Below, piece after piece: positions 8,346 through 17,238 of a stretch of DNA of 64,000 nucleotides. The notes below the pieces were generated by a model, which worked only from the letters and a program-made list of their open reading frames with translations, was not told where the DNA came from and did no database searches. The position numbers and the translations under genes were made by a program. This DNA is from Sinorhizobium numidicum (GTDB lineage Bacteria; Pseudomonadota; Alphaproteobacteria; Rhizobiales; Rhizobiaceae): positions 496,001-560,000 of the forward strand of contig NZ_CP120367.1 of the NCBI RefSeq assembly GCF_029892045.1, in the 5' to 3' direction. Each line of letters opens with the position of its first letter. The stretch's first letter is position 1.

Positions 8346-8900
8346 ATGACTAGCATTGCGAATGTCGACGTTGAGCCTGACGGCGTGAGACGCGAGCGAA
8401 TGGTAAACACACCGAATCGCTCAAGAAGTGCACCACTCATTGCGTTGGCGTTTGTCTTTCTGCCGTTGAACGCCGGCATTCTCCTTTATACGGCCAAGAA
8501 TGCTGCCGATGTGCGTGAAAGCCGAGAGGTGCTCGCCGGCGTCAAGCGGTCGATCGATGGCCTCAAGCTGCACATCGAAAAACAGACTCGAAATATCGCC
8601 AGGACCGAGGAAATGGCAGTCGTTCGTCAGCGTCTGGAAGTACTGCAGAAAGATATCGCGAATTTGGACGATCGGCTGCGTACCGGTATGCTCGGCTCTG
8701 GCGGTGCTCTGGTTCTCAGCGCACCAGGCAAAGGGGTGACACAGCGCCTCCAGCCCTCGGTCAGTGCCTCGGGTGCGGGGGAGGTGCCGGAGGACAGCCC
8801 ACCTACGATCGGTGCTGAAGGTGTTTCGTTGGCTGACTTGCCGCGTTACGAAAGATCAGTTTCCCCTGAAGGCAAGCTGATCCTTCGCAAAGTTCGGTAG
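8346..8900 (+). CDS. Membrane-anchored coiled-coil protein, unknown
   Basis: A 184-residue protein: about 30 charged residues, one membrane span (PLIALAFVFLPLNAGILLYTA), then a heptad-rich helical segment (about 62-120) likely to form a coiled coil, and a Ser/Gly/Pro-rich tail. Topology would place the coiled coil in the periplasm. The ATG at 8346 is preferred to an upstream in-frame start at 8181, because the preceding codons look non-coding. No family is recognised. It follows the transpeptidase on the same strand. Confidence 0.6.
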   Translation: MTSIANVDVEPDGVRRERMVNTPNRSRSAPLIALAFVFLPLNAGILLYTAKNAADVRESREVLAGVKRSIDGLKLHIEKQTRNIARTEEMAVVRQRLEVLQKDIANLDDRLRTGMLGSGGALVLSAPGKGVTQRLQPSVSASGAGEVPEDSPPTIGAEGVSLADLPRYERSVSPEGKLILRKVR

Positions 8901-8956
8901 GTCTACGTTCGCTCGGAGGAGCTTCCATTGAAACGCTGCGATCTTCGGCAGGCCAC

Positions 8957-10966
8957 TTAGTTCGGCTTTGCGAGAGCGGCCGGTCGGGCGTCTCCCATCG
9001 GGGCCAGCCGGAAGGTCTGCGCTGGGGCCGGGCGGCCGACATGGAAGCCCTGGACGTAGTCTATGCGACATTGCCGCATGAGCGTCATCTGCTCCTCCGT
9101 CTCCACGCCTTCGATCAGGATCTTGTGTCCGCGGTTGCGCACGAGGCCAATGATGTCCCGCAGCATCACCTTACCCTTCGGACCGTTGCAGTCGTGCAGG
9201 AACGAGCGGTCGATTTTCACGGTGTCAAAATCGATGAGGCGCAGCCACGACAAACCCGCAAAGCCGGTTCCGAAGTCGTCAAGCCATATCCGAACGCCGA
9301 GCGTCTTCAGATCGTTGATGCAGCGAAGGATATCCGAGTGCATCTCCAGCTCAAGCCCTTCGGTGACTTCGAGCGCTAACCTGCCGCCGGCAACACCCGT
9401 CTCACCCAAGATAGCGGCGACGGACGCGGCGAAGCCCGGTGATCTCAATTGAATCGGAGAGACGTTGACGCTGACGACCGGGACGTGCTCATCTATAAGC
9501 AGCTCAGTGCATGCAGTTCTTATTGCCCATCGCCCGAGCTCGAGGATTGCGCCGGTGCGTTCTGCAATCGGGATGAAGAGACTCGGCGGAACGGAAGTGC
9601 CATCCAGCATCCTCAGCCGCATCAGCGCCTCGACCGCATCGAGCCGGCCCGACACGACGTTTCTAATCGGCTGATAGACGAGCGAAACGAGACGCTGGTC
9701 GATGGCGATCTTCAGCAAGGCAGCAATGTTCTCGCTCTCGTCACTGCTCTGGGGGTCGTTGGGATCAAAGAGGCGGGCACAGTTTCGGCCGCTCGCCTTC
9801 GCGCCGTAGAGCGCGCGGTCGGCCTCGTGGATAAGTCTCTCGAGCTTGGCTCCCGTCTGCTTCCTGGTGAAGCCGGCGCCGACGCTGACGGTGACGATAG
9901 AGATGCCGTCCCGTCGCTGCTGGTGTTTCAGGGCAAGATTTTCTACGCTGCAGCGGATGGCCTCAGCGAGATCGGCCGCCTGCTCACCGGTTTCCATACG
10001 TGCCACGACGATGAACTCTTCGCCACCGTAGCGTCCGATCGAGCCGTCGTAGGCCTCTATAGCCTCCTTCAGCGCATTGGCGACCAGCACGAGACAGCGG
10101 TCGCCTTCCTGATGGCCGTAATAGTCGTTGTACTTCTTGAAGAAGTCCACGTCGATCAGGATCGCGGCGAAGGTCACGCCGTGCCTCTGCCAGTCACTCC
10201 AGTAGTCTCGCAGTTTCTGATCGACTGCCCTGCGGTTGTCGAGACCCGTTAACGAGTCAGTGTGTGACAGCCTAAGCAGGGCCTTGCCGCGTTCCGATGC
10301 CTGCTTCTGCTGAATTCTCGCCTCCAAGGCATTGAGAAAGACATTGTAGCGTTCCCTGTTGAGCTTCCAGTTCACATAGGAGCTAAAGGCGAAGCACGAG
10401 ACGTCGAACGTGCCGAAAGCGAGCCGATAGGAGGCTTCGGCGGGAGAAAAAGAAAGCACAGCGGCAAAGAAAATCAGGAGAATAGTGCCGGAGGCAAACA
10501 GGGAAAGACGAAATTGAAAACTGAAGAACAGGTTTACGCTCATCATGAAGATGGCGCCGAAAACCATGTAGTGGGAGATGCTCTGAGCATCCGCCGTCAT
10601 CATAGCTGCGTAAAGCCAACCGGCATACGCGACTACGAGTGCAGCGGCAGCGGTCAAATCGATGGAATTCGCGCTGGCATCCAGGCGGACCTGCGTTTCG
10701 AGCACGACGAGTGCGATAGCGGAAATCGCGAAGCGTGCAGCGATCGTGTAATGCGCGACGTCGGGTATCAGCAAAATGTCCGTTATTGAGAACAGAAGAT
10801 ACACTGCAACCGCAGTCCAAAACCCGTGTCTGGTTGCCTGCTTTCGCGCGCTCTCGCCTTCTTCCTGATAGAGCATGCGAAGCTCCGCCGGCGCCGGTCT
10901 CGGCGGTTCGTTTCGGAGATCGATCTCAACTACATCGGCCAACGTGTGCTTCATGCACCGATCCAC
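8957..10966 (-). CDS. Membrane GGDEF-EAL cyclic-di-GMP enzyme
   Basis: A 669-residue inner-membrane protein. Residues about 45-200 contain several hydrophobic spans, likely a MASE-type sensor region. A GGDEF domain follows with GGEEF at 314-318, an intact diguanylate cyclase active site; the RxxD inhibitory site upstream of it is absent. A full EAL domain starts near 420 with EAL at 446-448 and conserved EVTEGLEL and DDFGTG motifs, so phosphodiesterase activity is also possible. Such enzymes set c-di-GMP levels for motility, biofilm and pili. It is transcribed towards the secretin cluster. Confidence 0.93.
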   Translation of the reverse strand: MDRCMKHTLADVVEIDLRNEPPRPAPAELRMLYQEEGESARKQATRHGFWTAVAVYLLFSITDILLIPDVAHYTIAARFAISAIALVVLETQVRLDASANSIDLTAAAALVVAYAGWLYAAMMTADAQSISHYMVFGAIFMMSVNLFFSFQFRLSLFASGTILLIFFAAVLSFSPAEASYRLAFGTFDVSCFAFSSYVNWKLNRERYNVFLNALEARIQQKQASERGKALLRLSHTDSLTGLDNRRAVDQKLRDYWSDWQRHGVTFAAILIDVDFFKKYNDYYGHQEGDRCLVLVANALKEAIEAYDGSIGRYGGEEFIVVARMETGEQAADLAEAIRCSVENLALKHQQRRDGISIVTVSVGAGFTRKQTGAKLERLIHEADRALYGAKASGRNCARLFDPNDPQSSDESENIAALLKIAIDQRLVSLVYQPIRNVVSGRLDAVEALMRLRMLDGTSVPPSLFIPIAERTGAILELGRWAIRTACTELLIDEHVPVVSVNVSPIQLRSPGFAASVAAILGETGVAGGRLALEVTEGLELEMHSDILRCINDLKTLGVRIWLDDFGTGFAGLSWLRLIDFDTVKIDRSFLHDCNGPKGKVMLRDIIGLVRNRGHKILIEGVETEEQMTLMRQCRIDYVQGFHVGRPAPAQTFRLAPMGDARPAALAKPN

Positions 10967-11265
10967 TGCTTTGCGCTGTCTTGCCGAGAGCTTAAGTCTC
11001 TCGTCCGAATTGTTGACGCTGTCTTAGGCTCCCACGCCCGCCATCCCCATAGATACCTACTGACGACCGGCAGAAATATCCGGCACAGTAGTTCAGTCCG
11101 ATTAAGTTTTGTTGAATTTAAGAAGATCAACGACCGCGTAGAAGTGTAGCGAAATAGCTCAATAAGAGTGCTTGTTAACCATATTCTTCGAAAGCTTGAA
11201 GACCCACTGGTCTACCGAGCATTCCTGGGCATATTGTTAACAATCTATTAACGGATGAGTCTCGA

Positions 11266-12309
11266 GTGACCCAAATTCAGCTTGTTTTCGACGGCGAAAG
11301 CCTTATCACCCCGCAGGCAATTACAACCGAACTTTCTCCACCCAAAGCGGATCGTCATGATGAGCAACTGGCGACAGGCAGGGCCGAACTCGCCATCGTG
11401 CTGACCATTGCGCAGCAACAAATCGATCAAAGCCAAGATCCGGCTGCGGTCACACACCAGCTTATCGGGGCGCTTCATGCGATGCGCGCCAAGTTTCATT
11501 CAAGCGTCTGGCAAGCGCTGATCCCAATGGTTCAGAACCATTCTGTTTCGGACTTTTTTCATCATGATCCATTCACGCGTTGGTCTTTCGAGAAACCACG
11601 CGGCTATTCCGGCGACGCCCAGTTGATCGACTTCATCTATGGTCATCCGAGCGTCTCTGAGGAAATCGCAAAAGCCTCTCCGCTTGGTCGGGCACTTTAT
11701 GACTACACCAAGAATGCGCCGTCGTCGGTCGCCGTGCGGGAGCGGCGCGACCTCCTGACCCGGTATGTCGACGAGATTGCGGCCGAACGGGGCCCTGAGA
11801 CGGAAATCCTGACGATCGCGGCGGGCCATCTGCGCGAGGCTGATCGCTCCACCGCCCTTAAGGAGCGACGGATAAGGCGCTGGGTCGCGTTAGACCAAGA
11901 TCCCCTCAGCGTCGGCTCGATTGCGCGCGATTTCAACGGAACCTGCGTGGAAGCAATCGACGGTTCTGTTCGGGGCCTCCTGACGAAAGCCCACAACCTC
12001 GGCCAATTCGACTTTATCTACGCTGCGGGTCTTTACGACTATCTTACCGACAAGGTAGCAGTGAAGCTTACTCAAAGATGCCTGCAGATGCTGAAGCCCA
12101 ATGGGGTCTTCCTCTTCGCCAATTTCGCGGATGATATCAGCGACGACGGTTACATGGAGACGTTCATGAACTGGGCGTTGTTGCTGCGCTCGGAAGCGGA
12201 TATGTGGAGGATCATCAATGGAAGCGTCGACCGCAACATGGTCGATACACGATTGGAGTTCGGCGCCAACCGAAACATCGTCTACGGCATCCTCCAGAAG
12301 CGTTCGTGA
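11266..12309 (+). CDS. EF-type (3-hydroxypalmitate methyl ester) SAM methyltransferase
   Basis: A 347-residue protein like those annotated as extracellular factor 3-hydroxypalmitic acid methyl ester biosynthesis proteins. An N-terminal helical region (about 1-110) is followed by FEKPRGYSGDAQLIDFIYG and a class I methyltransferase fold: SAM-binding ILTIAAGHLREAD, then FDFIYAAGLYDYL and LKPNGVFLFANF. In Ralstonia-type systems the related PhcB makes a methyl-ester quorum signal; whether this homologue makes a signal is unknown. The GTG start lies in CTCGAGTGACC. The gene is followed by a terminator-like hairpin, and no sensor kinase of the Phc type is adjacent. Confidence 0.75.
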   Translation: MTQIQLVFDGESLITPQAITTELSPPKADRHDEQLATGRAELAIVLTIAQQQIDQSQDPAAVTHQLIGALHAMRAKFHSSVWQALIPMVQNHSVSDFFHHDPFTRWSFEKPRGYSGDAQLIDFIYGHPSVSEEIAKASPLGRALYDYTKNAPSSVAVRERRDLLTRYVDEIAAERGPETEILTIAAGHLREADRSTALKERRIRRWVALDQDPLSVGSIARDFNGTCVEAIDGSVRGLLTKAHNLGQFDFIYAAGLYDYLTDKVAVKLTQRCLQMLKPNGVFLFANFADDISDDGYMETFMNWALLLRSEADMWRIINGSVDRNMVDTRLEFGANRNIVYGILQKRS

Positions 12310-12317
12310 ACTTTCAA

Positions 12318-12336
12318 AGCCCGCTTTCCGCGGGCT
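12318..12336 (+). terminator. Hairpin terminator after the EF-type methyltransferase
   Basis: AGCCCGC and GCGGGCT form a perfect seven-base stem around a five-base loop, nine bases after the stop codon at 12309 and followed by a pyrimidine-rich CACTTCTT run. It would also separate the convergent TPR gene. Confidence 0.6.
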
Positions 12337-12402
12337 CACTTCTTCACGTCCGTTTAGGCGGGGGCGTCCGAGGGTCTCCTCGCTGCGTCCCCACACTACC
12401 TG

Positions 12403-12930
12403 TCAACGCTGCGCGTATTTTACGCTGTTTTTCATGAGCTCGAGATTTCGCGCGGTCGTCTCGTTCGCAGGATCTAGTTCGTAGGCCTTCAGAAAATAGC
12501 GGCGTGCCTTCGGCAGATCGCCACGCAGGAGGTGGGAATAACCGAGATTGTTGTAGTAGACTGGGTTATCGCCGATCATCCTGGCCAGCTGCTGGTAGGC
12601 GCGATCTGAGTTGTCGAACCGGCCGATCATGTCGGCGGAGGCGGCAAAGCCCAGCCAGGCGGCCGGATCTTCCGGGAATACGGCAACCGCGCGTTTGTAG
12701 ATCGCGTAAGATTTTCCGTAGTTCTTTTCCTTAAACTGCAGCTTCCCCGTCGTGATCAATTCATCGTTCTTGTTGAAGGCTACCGCCGAGTCGTCCTCCA
12801 GGATCTTGGCGCTATCACCAAATGCCGCCACGTCATCGAGAGCGGCCGATTGGCATCCGGCCATGGCGATCGCGACGACCAGCGGGGCCGAAAGGCGACC
12901 GAAATGCGACCTGATCTGAAATGCGACCAT
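12403..12930 (-). CDS. TPR lipoprotein (TadD-like)
   Basis: A 175-residue exported protein. The start at 12930 follows GGGGGAA; in-frame codons further upstream have no ribosome binding site. A signal sequence ends in the lipobox AMAGC at about residue 25. The mature part has about three tetratricopeptide repeats (YAIYKRAVAVFPEDPAAW, YNNLGYSHLLRGDLPKARRY, ending FLKAYELDPANE). TadD, a TPR lipoprotein of Tad pilus systems, has this form, and the CpaC-like secretin lies 5 kb away, so a shared pilus origin is plausible but unproven. Confidence 0.8.
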   Translation of the reverse strand: MVAFQIRSHFGRLSAPLVVAIAMAGCQSAALDDVAAFGDSAKILEDDSAVAFNKNDELITTGKLQFKEKNYGKSYAIYKRAVAVFPEDPAAWLGFAASADMIGRFDNSDRAYQQLARMIGDNPVYYNNLGYSHLLRGDLPKARRYFLKAYELDPANETTARNLELMKNSVKYAQR

Positions 12931-13161
12931 TCGTTCCCCCAAGCTTTTGGGTATCCTAGTCGGGCACATATTAGTGCTCACGGGAAATCTTCCTTGAAGC
13001 AAGCTAAGAAATAGAGAATAGAAGCAACGAGTAGCATTAAAGAGACACATCCGATCGCTGACGGCCGACTGTCCGCGAGCTACCAGTCAGCGATTTCCAA
13101 GGCATCAAGGGGCGATTCCGGGTCGTCCAAAATGGTATCAACGTGAACACGTGAGGCGGGA

Positions 13162-13735
13162 TTGGCGGCTCCCGACAGGTTCACCACAGACGTCGTCGAG
13201 GTCATGAGGGCGGCCGGTCTCCTCGTCGGCACGGTTGCGTTCCAGACCTATGCCGGATTATTTGGGTGTGCGGCTGTCTGGAGCTTCGATGCAGACCGGA
13301 GATGCCGATTTCGCCCAGCACTATTCGCTGTCGTCGACTGTCGAGGACAGTCTGCCGCCCGTCATTGACATTCTGAAAAGCGTTGACCCGACCTTGAGAG
13401 CGATCCCACACCGTTCGGACCCCCACCGGGTGAAACAGTTCGAATGCCGCGCGGTGCCGAGTGGAGTTCCTCATACCCAATCGAGGATCCGATGATTACG
13501 CCGATCGCGCCAGTCCAATGCCTGCTCTTGGTGGAGCCTCGGCACAGCCGCCTTTGCGTTTTCTCGATTTTCTTGATCCATGAACCTATCCGGACTGTCA
13601 TGTGCATCGTTCAGGTGTTTCCGTGATCGTGCCGTCGCCGGAGCGATAAGCAGTCCACAAACTGATTGTCGCTTGGCGCAGACAATCGGACGAAAACGGC
13701 ACCGCGAAACGTGAGAAAGACGTCTAGCGGCCAGT
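13162..13735 (+). pseudogene. Frameshifted nucleotidyltransferase-fold (GSU2403-like) gene
   Basis: Homology to the GSU2403-type nucleotidyltransferase-fold family runs through three reading frames. First frame: EVMRAAGLLVGTVAFQTYAG. Second frame: LGVRLSGASMQTGDADFAQHY then SLSSTVEDSLPPVIDILKSV. Third frame, from about 13455: RVEFLIPNRGSDDY, followed by LRFLDFLIHEP and VSVIVPSPER, ending near KREKDV with a stop. At least three frame changes separate the pieces, so the gene is dead. The family is often found in accessory regions of rhizobia. No start codon can be set with confidence. Confidence 0.65.
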
Positions 13736-13779
13736 CTCCCAATCGAGGCACTGCTAGCTACATACCAGCAAGGTCGGCG

Positions 13780-13998
13780 AACAAGCGTCCCGAAGGTGGG
13801 TCCGGCCAGAAGCTGCCAGACATTGGTCACGAAGGACGGGACGATCAGCAGGCTGACCGCCGCCAAGGGCGAGATCAGCGCGCCAAGCACCCCCATCGCC
13901 ACCGTCGGCAACCCCATGCCGGTCACTCCCTTGACGATGCCGGCGGCGAAGAAAGTCGCGGCAGCCGCGAGCAGGATGGGCGTGGACAGATCGGTCAT
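13780..13998 (-). pseudogene. Truncated TauE/SafE-family transporter (5' part only)
   Basis: About 73 residues match the N-terminus of a TauE/SafE-type anion exporter: a first span (ILLAAAATFFAAGIVKGVTG), the GMGLPTVAMGVLGALI motif and SLLIVPSFVTNVWQLLAG. Homology then ends and the frame runs antisense into the neighbouring dead nucleotidyltransferase gene. Full-length proteins have about 240-260 residues, so this is a 3'-deleted remnant. It is divergent from the LysR gene at 14096, a common arrangement of a regulator and its target transporter. Confidence 0.7.
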
Positions 13999-14095
13999 GC
14001 CCCTTTCATACCTTCTGGCGCCCCACAGACAATGCGGAAGTGCCTCAGTCAGCCTTCGGCTGGACCGAAGCCTGGCGCCCGGTTATCCTGCCGGC

Positions 14096-14995
14096 ATGCG
14101 TTTTGATCTGACCGACCTTCGCCTGTTTCTTGCCGTGGCCGAGGCCGGCAGCATCACACATGGTGCGGCCGAGGCCGGTCTGTCCCTGCCAGCGGCCAGC
14201 GAGCGCTTGCGCGAGATGGAAGCGTCGGGAAGGGTGAGGCTGCTGGACCGTGACCGGCGCGGGGTGACGCTGACCGAAGCCGGCGAGGCGCTCCTGCACC
14301 ATGCGCGGCTGATCATGTCCCAGATGGCTCGGATGCATGGTGAGATAGGGCAGATCGCGAAAGCCGTGCGCGGCACTGTCCGCCTCCTGGCCAATACAGC
14401 GGCGATGGCCGAGTTCCTGCCAGCGCGGCTCGCGCCCTGGCTCGCGACCCATCCTCAGGCCGATATTGTGGTCAAGGAACGCCAAAGCGCCGACATCGCC
14501 CGCAGTATCGCGCTCGGCTTCGCCGAAATCGGCGTGCTCTCGGATTTGGTCGAGACGACCGGGCTGACGCTGCGCCCCTTCGTGACGGACCGGCTTGTCG
14601 TGGTGGCGGGACGCGACCATGCCCTTGCGGCCATGCGACAAGTCCGGTTTGCCGATCTCTTCGGTCAGCCTTTCATCGCGCTGAGCGAAGGCGCCTTGCA
14701 GGATCACCTTGACGCGCAGGCCGCGCGGATTGGTCTGCGGATCAGGCCGCGCATTCGTCTGCGCGGGTTCGACGATATCTGCCGGATGGCAAGCGCCGGT
14801 GTAGGCATAGGCATTATCCCCGAGACTGCCGCACGCCGCTGCCGGAAATCGATGCAGATCTCCGTCAAACGACTGTCGGACGACTGGGCGGTGCGCCGCT
14901 TGTCGCTCTGCACCCGCAGCGATGCCGAACTGACGCCGCTCGCACAAAGCCTACTGCGGCATCTTGAAAGCGGCGAAGATGCCCGCGCATTTTAA
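14096..14995 (+). CDS. LysR-family transcriptional regulator
   Basis: A 299-residue LysR regulator with an N-terminal winged helix (FDLTDLRLFLAVAEAGSITHG, LPAASERLREME) and a substrate-binding domain to the end. The ATG at 14096 is the family-typical start; the longer in-frame extension upstream lies antisense over the TauE remnant. The divergent TauE/SafE transporter fragment was probably its target; with that gene truncated, the regulator may be an orphan. The effector is unknown. Confidence 0.88.
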   Translation: MRFDLTDLRLFLAVAEAGSITHGAAEAGLSLPAASERLREMEASGRVRLLDRDRRGVTLTEAGEALLHHARLIMSQMARMHGEIGQIAKAVRGTVRLLANTAAMAEFLPARLAPWLATHPQADIVVKERQSADIARSIALGFAEIGVLSDLVETTGLTLRPFVTDRLVVVAGRDHALAAMRQVRFADLFGQPFIALSEGALQDHLDAQAARIGLRIRPRIRLRGFDDICRMASAGVGIGIIPETAARRCRKSMQISVKRLSDDWAVRRLSLCTRSDAELTPLAQSLLRHLESGEDARAF

Positions 14996-15238
14996 ATTGA
15001 CTCAGCACAACAGATGACCATTGGCGCAATGTCCCGCGACAATTCTGCGGAACTCTAGTTCGAGCTCCAGATCTTCTTTGCCCTGGCCTGGTTTTTCACG
15101 GGGCTGCGAGATTCGCAAACCATATGGCATGCACCCCTATCGTCGTGAAAACGTAGAAATTCGTTGGCCTTTTCCAAACAGAACAGGAGTGCCAGCTGGT
15201 GTGGACTTTCTGGGTTTGCATACCGTCGCTTTAATGCG

Positions 15239-15568
15239 TCATTTTCGAATGACAGCCGCGATCACGGTCATCGGTGTCGCTTCCAGTACTGCCGAGAGAT
15301 CGTTCAGAAAGCGTTCACGGATGTCATCGAACTGTAGGAAACTGAACGGGAATCTCCTCTTCACGATATCGCTTTCATGCAGCACGAAGCTATCGTGTCC
15401 GAACCACCTAAACTTGAAGTCCTGCAGATCCCGACTCGCTTGGGCAGAATTCTGCGCTTTTTCGAACATACAGAACGAGAGCACGAAGACGGGGTAATTC
15501 TCGTCAATAGATGTAAGGCTATGGTCGCCGCTTTCGTCGACATAGATAATGAAATCGCTGGAGCTCAT
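15239..15568 (-). pseudogene. DUF3800 protein, 3'-truncated
   Basis: The 109-codon frame begins with the DUF3800 signature FIIYVDESGDHSL (YxDESG with acidic, RNase H-like active-site residues), then YPVFVLSFCMFEK and FGHDSFVLHESDI. The family is usually 200-280 residues; here the frame stops after VIAAVIRK, without the second half. The 3' end was probably lost. DUF3800 genes are often near mobile elements and defence genes; an IS110-family element lies 217 bases from its start. Confidence 0.6.
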
Positions 15569-15784
15569 GCCCTTTGTCTAGCTGAGTCGCTCAAAAGGTT
15601 CATGCATCCCGTCGCTGAATCTGTGGCGAAACGGTCGCCGTGTATATCATTCGCTTTCCCCGAGGGTAGCGGCCGCCTTAATTGCTGGGTCTGCGGTTCG
15701 AATCTCTTCAAGGCGATGGGAAAACAAGCCCCACACCACGGGCGGGCGCCCGCAGCCTCCCGACCGTCTCAGTTGGGTGATGGG

Positions 15785-17136
15785 GTGGACGCCCCCTGAC
15801 GGCATCGATGTGCCAAAGTGGAGGTGTTGAACAGCACTTGGAGGAGGCGTCCGTGACTGAGGTTAGCACAATCGGGTTGGACATTGCGAAGCGGGTTTTT
15901 CAGGCGCACGGCGCGAATGCGTCGGGTGCGGCTGTTTTCAGCAAGAAGATCGCGCGCGCAAAGCTGCTTGGCTTCTTCGCCTCACAGCCCCGATGGGTCG
16001 TAGCGATAGAGGCTTGCGGCGGAGCGCATTACTGGGCGCGCGAGATCGGCAGGCTCGGCCACACGGTTCGGCTGATCCCGCCAGCCTATGTGAAGCCGTT
16101 CGTGAAGCGGCACAAGAACGATGCCGCCGATGCCGAGGCGATATGCGAGGCGGCACAACGCCCGAGTATGCGGTTTGTGGCCGTGAAGGAGGAAGAGCAG
16201 CAGGCAAGCGCAATTGTTTTCCGCGCCCGCGATCTGCTGGTTCGTCAGCGCACGCAGCTCATCAATGCCTTGCGCGGCCATCTGATGGAATATGGCTGGA
16301 TCGTGCCGCAGGGCCCGTCTCACATAGCGGTGCTCATCGAGGGGATCGAGGATCCGGCCTGCCCGCTGCCGGAGAGCGCCCGTACGGCCTTGAAGGTGCT
16401 GATCGATAGCCTGCGGGTACTGGACGAGCAGATTGCCAGCCTGGATGGCGAGATCGCGCGACGCTCGCGCGAAGATGCGGTTGCCCGGCGGTTGATGACC
16501 ATCCCCGGCGTCGGCCCGATCACCGCGACCGCGATCGTGGCCCTGGCTCCGCCGGCGGGAATGTTCCGCAAGGGCCGCGACTTTGCAGCCTGGCTCGGCC
16601 TTGCCCCGTTGCAGAAGTCGAGCGGCGGCAAACAGAAGCTCGGTGCCATCTCAAAGATGGGCGAGCGAACGTTGCGACGGCTGCTGATCATCGGCGCGAG
16701 CGCCGTCGTGCTGCAGGCCGGCAGACGCGGTGCGCCGACCGGATCATGGCTGGGGCAGATGATGGCGCGCAAGCCGCGCATGCTGGTGACGGTGGCGCTG
16801 GCCAACAAGATGGCGAGGATCGTCTGGGCGCTGTTGGCCAGCGGCGGCATTTATCGGGCTCCGGCCGCGGCGGCGTGATGCCGCTGCGGATGTGAGGTCG
16901 TCGCAGGCGCAGGAGGATCGAAGGAGGGTATGGCACCCAGTCGGCGAGACGGGACCGGAAGAACCAGGGCTTTCCACCGTGCTCTCAAGCACGCTTTGGG
17001 TGATTTGGATCCGGTCCGCGAACTCCCATACAGGCCCGCAGCTTTATCACTGCACCCAGAGGCCGGACAGATGGCAGCATCCGACTACGTGCTTATCCTT
17101 TCCAGAAAAACCACTTGCGCTTGAGGGGGCGTCCAC
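15785..17136. mobile_element. Complete IS110-family insertion sequence
   Basis: GTGGACGCCCCCT at 15785-15797 recurs as a perfect 13-base inverted repeat at 17124-17136, enclosing 1352 bases with one intact transposase gene. Inverted repeats (usually subterminal) are a feature of the IS1111 branch of the IS110 family; classic IS110 elements lack them. About 245 bases lie between the transposase stop and the right repeat, the usual place for the branch's noncoding end. The exact outer ends and any insertion target cannot be fixed without the empty site. Confidence 0.8.
15853..16878 (+). CDS. IS110-family (IS1111-like) transposase
   Basis: A 341-residue DEDD recombinase. The N-terminal RuvC-like domain begins IGLDIAKRVFQAHG (first catalytic Asp at residue 10), with VVAIEACGGAHYW and KNDAADAEAICEAA supplying further acidic residues. 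The C-terminal transposase_20 domain has MTIPGVGPITATAIVAL and FAAWLGLAP with the conserved Ser region. No break is seen, so it may be active. GTG 15853 follows GGAGGAGGCGTCC; upstream in-frame codons would extend the protein towards the left repeat without a ribosome binding site. Confidence 0.93.
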   Translation: MTEVSTIGLDIAKRVFQAHGANASGAAVFSKKIARAKLLGFFASQPRWVVAIEACGGAHYWAREIGRLGHTVRLIPPAYVKPFVKRHKNDAADAEAICEAAQRPSMRFVAVKEEEQQASAIVFRARDLLVRQRTQLINALRGHLMEYGWIVPQGPSHIAVLIEGIEDPACPLPESARTALKVLIDSLRVLDEQIASLDGEIARRSREDAVARRLMTIPGVGPITATAIVALAPPAGMFRKGRDFAAWLGLAPLQKSSGGKQKLGAISKMGERTLRRLLIIGASAVVLQAGRRGAPTGSWLGQMMARKPRMLVTVALANKMARIVWALLASGGIYRAPAAAA

Positions 17137-17238
17137 AGATGGGAAGCGGCATCGCTTGTCGCTCGCCTGTGGAATGCCATCGCTCTAGGCCAGCAGGGGA
17201 TCGGCGGCGTCCATGAAGACAGACGGCTCAGTCGTTCC

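Noticed and set aside
9449..10252. 267-codon plus-strand frame
   Set aside because: Shadow of the GGDEF-EAL gene on the other strand.
15685..15730. tRNA-like GGTTCGAATC sequence
   Set aside because: The bases look like a T-loop, but the flanking bases do not pair as a T stem and no acceptor, D or anticodon arms can be drawn upstream.
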